Positions 35,166-36,972 of a stretch of DNA of 36,972 bases are shown piece by piece; the first letter of the stretch is position 1, and each line of letters begins with the position of its first letter. The translations under genes and the position numbers were made by a program. A model generated the notes under the pieces. It was not told where the DNA came from and ran no database searches. It was given only the letters and a program-made list of their open reading frames with translations. The DNA is taken from assembly GCA_000432775.1 (NCBI GenBank), contig HF990397.1, positions 20,470 to 57,441 of the forward strand, written 5' to 3'. This DNA comes from Alistipes sp. CAG:831 (GTDB taxonomy: Bacteria; Bacteroidota; Bacteroidia; Bacteroidales; UBA932).

Positions 35166-35993
35166 TCAGAGCCTTGATATGAGCTCGGTGAATATCACGG
35201 TCATGCGGTCGGCTGCCGCATCCGCTGCACGTACCACATCGTCCCCGTTGTTCTCGAAGTCCTCGGCATAGTCGTCATGGGCCTCGTTGGTAATGACGGA
35301 CATACCGAAGACCGGTACGGAGCTGTGCCTGGCGACAATCACCTCCGGGATAGTGGACATGCCTATCGCGTCAGCCCCTATCAGACGGAAATACTTGTAC
35401 TCCGAGGGGGTCTCATAGCTGGGACCTGTACCGGCCAGATAGACTCCGGTCTTGAACTCAATACCCTTTTCGCGGCCTATCTCCCCTGCCATGGCTATCA
35501 GCTTGGGGTCGTAAGGACGGGTCATGTCCGGAAAGCGGGGGCCGAACTCGTCCAGATTGGGACCGATGAGGGGATTGGGCAGCTTGTTGATGTGGTCGCG
35601 GATGATCATGAGGTCTCCCACATGGAAGTCGAAGTTCACACCTCCGGCGGCATTGGAGACGAAGAGAGCCCTGATGCCCAGACGTACCATCACCCGCACG
35701 GGGAGAGTCACCTTGTCCATCGGATAACCCTCGTAATAGTGGAAACGGCCCTGCATGGCCATGACTGTCTTCCCGCCGAGAGTGCCGATGATAAAATTGC
35801 CCTTGTGGCCGATGGCCGTGGACTTCACAAAGCCGGGAACCTCAGTGTAGGGTATCGTAAGCGGAGCCTCTATCCGGTCCGCCAGTTTGCCCAGACCGCT
35901 GCCCAGGATGATGCCCACCTGGGGTCTGAGACCTCCGAGACGGCCTTCAAGATACTGTACCGCCTCATTTATCACTGTCATTCTGTTGTCCAT
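35166..35993 (-). CDS. Purine nucleoside phosphorylase (trimeric type)
   Basis: A 275-residue NP-II family phosphorylase. Phosphate-site motifs are GSGLG (31-35), GRFHYYEGY (82-90) and SNAAGG (113-118). The base site has Glu194 (TGPSYETPSE) and Asn236 (VITNEA), the 6-oxopurine pair of human PNP (Glu201, Asn243), so inosine-type substrates are expected rather than adenosine. The position of human His257, which holds the 5'-OH, is Gly250 here. That leaves room for a 5'-methylthio group. It lies 3 bases from the deaminase gene and 11 from mtnA, matching a methylthioinosine phosphorylase role. Confidence 0.92.
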   Translation of the reverse strand: MDNRMTVINEAVQYLEGRLGGLRPQVGIILGSGLGKLADRIEAPLTIPYTEVPGFVKSTAIGHKGNFIIGTLGGKTVMAMQGRFHYYEGYPMDKVTLPVRVMVRLGIRALFVSNAAGGVNFDFHVGDLMIIRDHINKLPNPLIGPNLDEFGPRFPDMTRPYDPKLIAMAGEIGREKGIEFKTGVYLAGTGPSYETPSEYKYFRLIGADAIGMSTIPEVIVARHSSVPVFGMSVITNEAHDDYAEDFENNGDDVVRAADAAADRMTVIFTELISRL

Positions 35994-35996
35994 ATC

Positions 35997-36972
35997 TTAT
36001 GCGTTTATTTTTCTTAAAAACCTTTCCGTCTCCTCCTTTGCCCTGGCCAGGACCTCTTCCTGCCCCTCTACCCTTCCGCCCTGCATGAGGATGCGGCCGC
36101 CGCAGATGAGGGTGTCGATGCAGGAGGAATTGGCTGAATAAATGAAATTGGCCTTGAAATTGTGAGCCGGGACGAAGAAGGGCGAATCCGTATCCACCAG
36201 GATAAGGTCTGCCCGGGCTCCTTCCTCCACCACACCGGAATTCAGGCCCAGGGCCCGCGCTCCGTTGACAGTGCCCATTGCCAGCAACTCGTCCAGAGGC
36301 AGGGCCGCCGGATCCTCCCTCCACGCCTTCTGGACCAGGGCTGCCGTCTTGAGAGCCTCGCGCAGGTCGAGATTGTTCGACGAGCCGGCCCCGTCCGTAC
36401 CCATAGTCACATTGGCCCCGGCATCGCGCAGTTCATTGTACCTGAACCGCCACCCGGAGGCCAGCTTGAGGTTGGAGTTGACATTATGCACCACAGTAGT
36501 ACCGGACTCTCCCAGCAGGTGTATGTCCTCCTCGTCGAGCCATAGGGTGTGTGCGGCCATGACATCGCGGCCCAGCAGCCCCATGTCGGCCAGCCGGCGG
36601 GTCGGAGAGACTCCGTAACGGGCCTGATGCGCCTCGTTTTCCTGACGGGTCTCGGATATATGGGTGTGCAGGAGAAGCCCCCTGGTGCGGGCAAAATCCG
36701 CGGCCCAGAGCATATTGTCGTCGCTGACCGTATAATGGGCGTGGATGGAAACTCCGAAACGCACCCTTGGAGACCAGGAGCGGGAAGCCGCGTACATAGC
36801 CTCGCACTCCTCCCTCTGGAGCCTCTGCTTGCCGGGGTCTCCCCCGTCCAGGAAACAATAGGTCAGATGCGCCCTCATGCCGCTGTCCTCCACCGCCTGC
36901 GCGGCCCGGTCTATCCGCCAGTACATGTCGTTGAACGCCACGGTACCGGTACGGATCATCTCCAGGCAGGCC
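35997..36972 (-). CDS. 5'-Methylthioadenosine/S-adenosylhomocysteine deaminase-like amidohydrolase, N-terminus outside the window
   Basis: The frame is open to the right edge of the window: ACLE precedes MIRTGTVAFNDMYW without a stop, so the start lies outside. Over 320 residues are present, and the first metal-binding HxH region is missing from view. Visible metal and catalytic landmarks are HTHISET (His and Glu), AAHTLWLDEEDI (His) and GTDGAGSSNNLDL (Asp). The sequence is most like the MtaD/TRZ-ATZ group that deaminates methylthioadenosine and S-adenosylhomocysteine to inosine forms. Other amidohydrolases (guanine or chlorohydrolase type) are less likely given PNP and mtnA directly after it. 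Confidence 0.85.
   Translation of the reverse strand, partial: ACLEMIRTGTVAFNDMYWRIDRAAQAVEDSGMRAHLTYCFLDGGDPGKQRLQREECEAMYAASRSWSPRVRFGVSIHAHYTVSDDNMLWAADFARTRGLLLHTHISETRQENEAHQARYGVSPTRRLADMGLLGRDVMAAHTLWLDEEDIHLLGESGTTVVHNVNSNLKLASGWRFRYNELRDAGANVTMGTDGAGSSNNLDLREALKTAALVQKAWREDPAALPLDELLAMGTVNGARALGLNSGVVEEGARADLILVDTDSPFFVPAHNFKANFIYSANSSCIDTLICGGRILMQGGRVEGQEEVLARAKEETERFLRKINA

Overview
The window looks like chromosome of a fairly GC-rich member of the Bacteroidales. The genus is not fixed by the sequence; a Rikenellaceae/Alistipes-like genome would fit. The evidence is a DUF4301 protein, an UpxY-type antiterminator beside a Bacteroides-style tyrosine recombinase, a BACON-domain lipoprotein, a V-type ATPase operon with a DUF2764 gene, a lamin-tail/OadG fusion, and recurrent TAnnTTTG promoter boxes. 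Gene density is high. I saw no tRNA, rRNA, CRISPR array or insertion sequence.

Layout. (1) 1-1836, minus strand: recF, a DciA/DUF721 gene and a truncated DUF4301 gene. (2) 1950-7931, plus strand: TPR membrane protein, yebC, methylmalonyl-CoA epimerase and the four parts of a sodium-pumping methylmalonyl-CoA decarboxylase (carboxyltransferase, OadG-like subunit fused to a lamin-tail domain, biotin carrier, membrane beta subunit), closed by a strong terminator. (3) 8050-15269, plus strand: V-ATPase operon E-DUF2764-A-B-D-I-K, closed by a bidirectional terminator. (4) 15362-23827, minus strand: MBL-fold lipoprotein, MATE exporter, two complementary M16 peptidase subunits, and three genes for a 2,3-diacetamido uronic acid-type nucleotide sugar. 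(5) 23875-25730, plus strand: tyrosine recombinase and UpxY antiterminator with no polysaccharide operon after them. (6) Convergent recQ, then divergent pckA followed by a long imperfect hairpin element, and an EEP-family phosphodiesterase. (7) 30504-36972, minus strand: a surface lipoprotein, then a tight five-gene cluster that reads, in transcription order, MTA/SAH deaminase, purine nucleoside phosphorylase, mtnA, HAD hydrolase, MBL-fold hydrolase.

How the genes work together. Block 2 makes propionyl-CoA from methylmalonyl-CoA and exports Na+. Block 3 is an ion-coupled ATPase whose K subunit keeps the known Na+ ligands, so the two blocks may form a sodium cycle. PEPCK belongs to the same succinate/propionate type of fermentation. 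Block 7 can be read as methylthioadenosine salvage through methylthioinosine. Most other genes are envelope or housekeeping functions. The least expected features are the orphan recombinase/UpxY pair, the 125-base hairpin after pckA, the subunit make-up of the V-ATPase, and the deaminase-PNP-MtnA cluster.
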